From NCBI GenBank assembly GCA_026416355.1, contig JAOAFH010000185.1:1-24386 (forward strand): a DNA stretch of 24,386 bases, in the 5' to 3' direction. The DNA is from Clostridiales bacterium (lineage in GTDB: Bacteria; Bacillota; Clostridia; Clostridiales; Caloramatoraceae). A model generated the notes under the pieces. The model was given only the letters and a program-made list of their open reading frames with translations. It searched no databases and was not told the DNA's origin. The stretch's first letter is position 1; each line of letters opens with the position of its first letter. This document shows, piece after piece, positions 23,929 to 24,386 of this stretch. Made by a program: the position numbers and the translations under genes.

Positions 23929-23978
23929 AAGAGTATTATGACCTAACAAAAATGCATATCAAATGTCATAATACTCTT
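23929..23978 (-). terminator. Terminator of the D-Ala-D-Ala carboxypeptidase gene (probably bidirectional)
   Basis: AAGAGTATTATGAC (23929–23942) and its exact complement (23965–23978) form a 14-bp stem with a 22-nt loop. T-rich sequence follows on the − strand (TTATTTTTAT), and TTTTTT on the + strand. It separates the carboxypeptidase gene from the flavoprotein pair. Confidence 0.82.
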
Positions 23979-23995
23979 TTTTTAACTTTTTTGTT

Positions 23996-24355
23996 TTATT
24001 TAACTATATTGTAAAATGTATTTTTTATTGTTTCTATTATATTTTTTCTCTCGACAGTTCTATCACTTATTACTGGAAATTTAGCAATTATGTTACCATC
24101 ATAAAATACTGCATAATTACCCAATATATCGCCTTCTTTAACTGGAGAAAATACTACTGATGGAACAAACACTTCCGTTCTAATATAGGAACTCTCCTCT
24201 TCTTTTACTGGTATATAGATATCCATGTCTGTTTTTGCTATAACATATTTACTCCTGCCACCATATACCTTTATAGTTTTTACACTCTCTCCTTTATCAA
24301 ATAGTTTAATAAATTTGAAATTATACTTCGCAAACTTTACCAGATTCTCTGCATC
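23996..24355 (-). CDS. D-alanyl-D-alanine carboxypeptidase, C-terminal part (truncated by contig end)
   Basis: Only the last 119 residues are present. They match the end of DacB/DacF-type penicillin-binding proteins: the tail of the transpeptidase-like domain (AENLVKFAKYNFKFIKLFDKG), then the PBP5-type C-terminal beta domain (VFVPSVVFSPVKEGDILGNYAVFYDGNIIAKFPVIS). The catalytic SxxK, SxN and KTG motifs would lie beyond the contig end. Such enzymes trim the pentapeptide of peptidoglycan outside the membrane; in sporulating Clostridia some act on spore cortex. No clear C-terminal amphipathic membrane anchor is seen beyond the short helix IIETIKNTFYNIV, which might serve as one. The reading frame runs on into the adapter, so the 5' limit is artificial. 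Confidence 0.85.
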   Translation of the reverse strand, partial: DAENLVKFAKYNFKFIKLFDKGESVKTIKVYGGRSKYVIAKTDMDIYIPVKEEESSYIRTEVFVPSVVFSPVKEGDILGNYAVFYDGNIIAKFPVISDRTVERKNIIETIKNTFYNIVK

Positions 24356-24386
24356 CTGTCACTTATACACATCTGACGCTGCCGAC
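24356..24386. other. Nextera read-1 adapter read-through (assembly artefact)
   Basis: The last 31 bases match the reverse complement of the Nextera mosaic end plus read-1 tail, CTGTCxCTTATACACATCT followed by GACGCTGCCGAC, with a single mismatch at 24361 (A instead of T). Real genomic sequence ends at about 24355. This should be trimmed. Confidence 0.96.

Overview
This window is AT-rich (about 70 % A+T) DNA from a Bacillota genome, most likely an anaerobic Clostridium-like species. The evidence is strong GGAGG ribosome sites, frequent TTG/GTG starts, an IspH–ribosomal-S1 fusion, a CBS/DRTGG-regulated family II pyrophosphatase, a nickel-hydrogenase maturation gene and a fermentative lactate dehydrogenase. 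It is a contig, not a closed replicon. The first 19 bases are an exact Nextera transposase mosaic end. The last 31 bases are the same adapter on the other strand with one mismatch. The terminal genes (hypF on the left, a D-Ala-D-Ala carboxypeptidase on the right) are therefore cut by the assembly, not by biology.

Left part (20–7829): hypF (−, partial); a small unknown gene and ldh (+), each with its own terminator; a SERCA-like P-type Ca2+ ATPase (−); and divergently the CBS-type Mn-dependent pyrophosphatase (+). Middle (7831–14568): a leftward housekeeping operon made of a YhiN/HI0933-type flavoprotein, aroH, cmk, plsC and ispH–S1. It runs from central metabolism into lipid and isoprenoid synthesis with 1–40 nt spacings or overlaps. 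It is preceded by an RpiR-type regulator with its own promoter and terminator, and by surE.

Right-middle (14647–20588): an unrecognised protein with an RNase-HII-like N-terminal motif converges on, and overlaps, the tRNA methyltransferase mnmM. Behind it lie cstA, a LytR/LytS (LytTR/5TMR-LYT) two-component pair and rluB, all leftward. The cstA–lytSR group resembles the pyruvate-sensing Bts/LytST systems that control CstA-family carbon-scavenging transporters.

Right part (20683–24355): a DnaQ-fold exonuclease (+) converges on a two-gene flavin/iron–sulfur oxidoreductase unit (−). A 299-bp element fills the whole gap between them. It is a long imperfect inverted repeat with GGGGyTGTyGCAC ends and a GC-rich double-hairpin core, probably a MITE-like element. 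The bidirectional terminator behind ldh shares its arm sequence and looks like a deleted or minimal relative.

No tRNA, rRNA, CRISPR array or transposase gene was seen. The observations most worth following are the palindromic element and its ldh-side relative, the Cys-rich flavoprotein pair, the RNase-HII-like unknown, and a TTGTACAA motif shared by the cstA and rpiR control regions.
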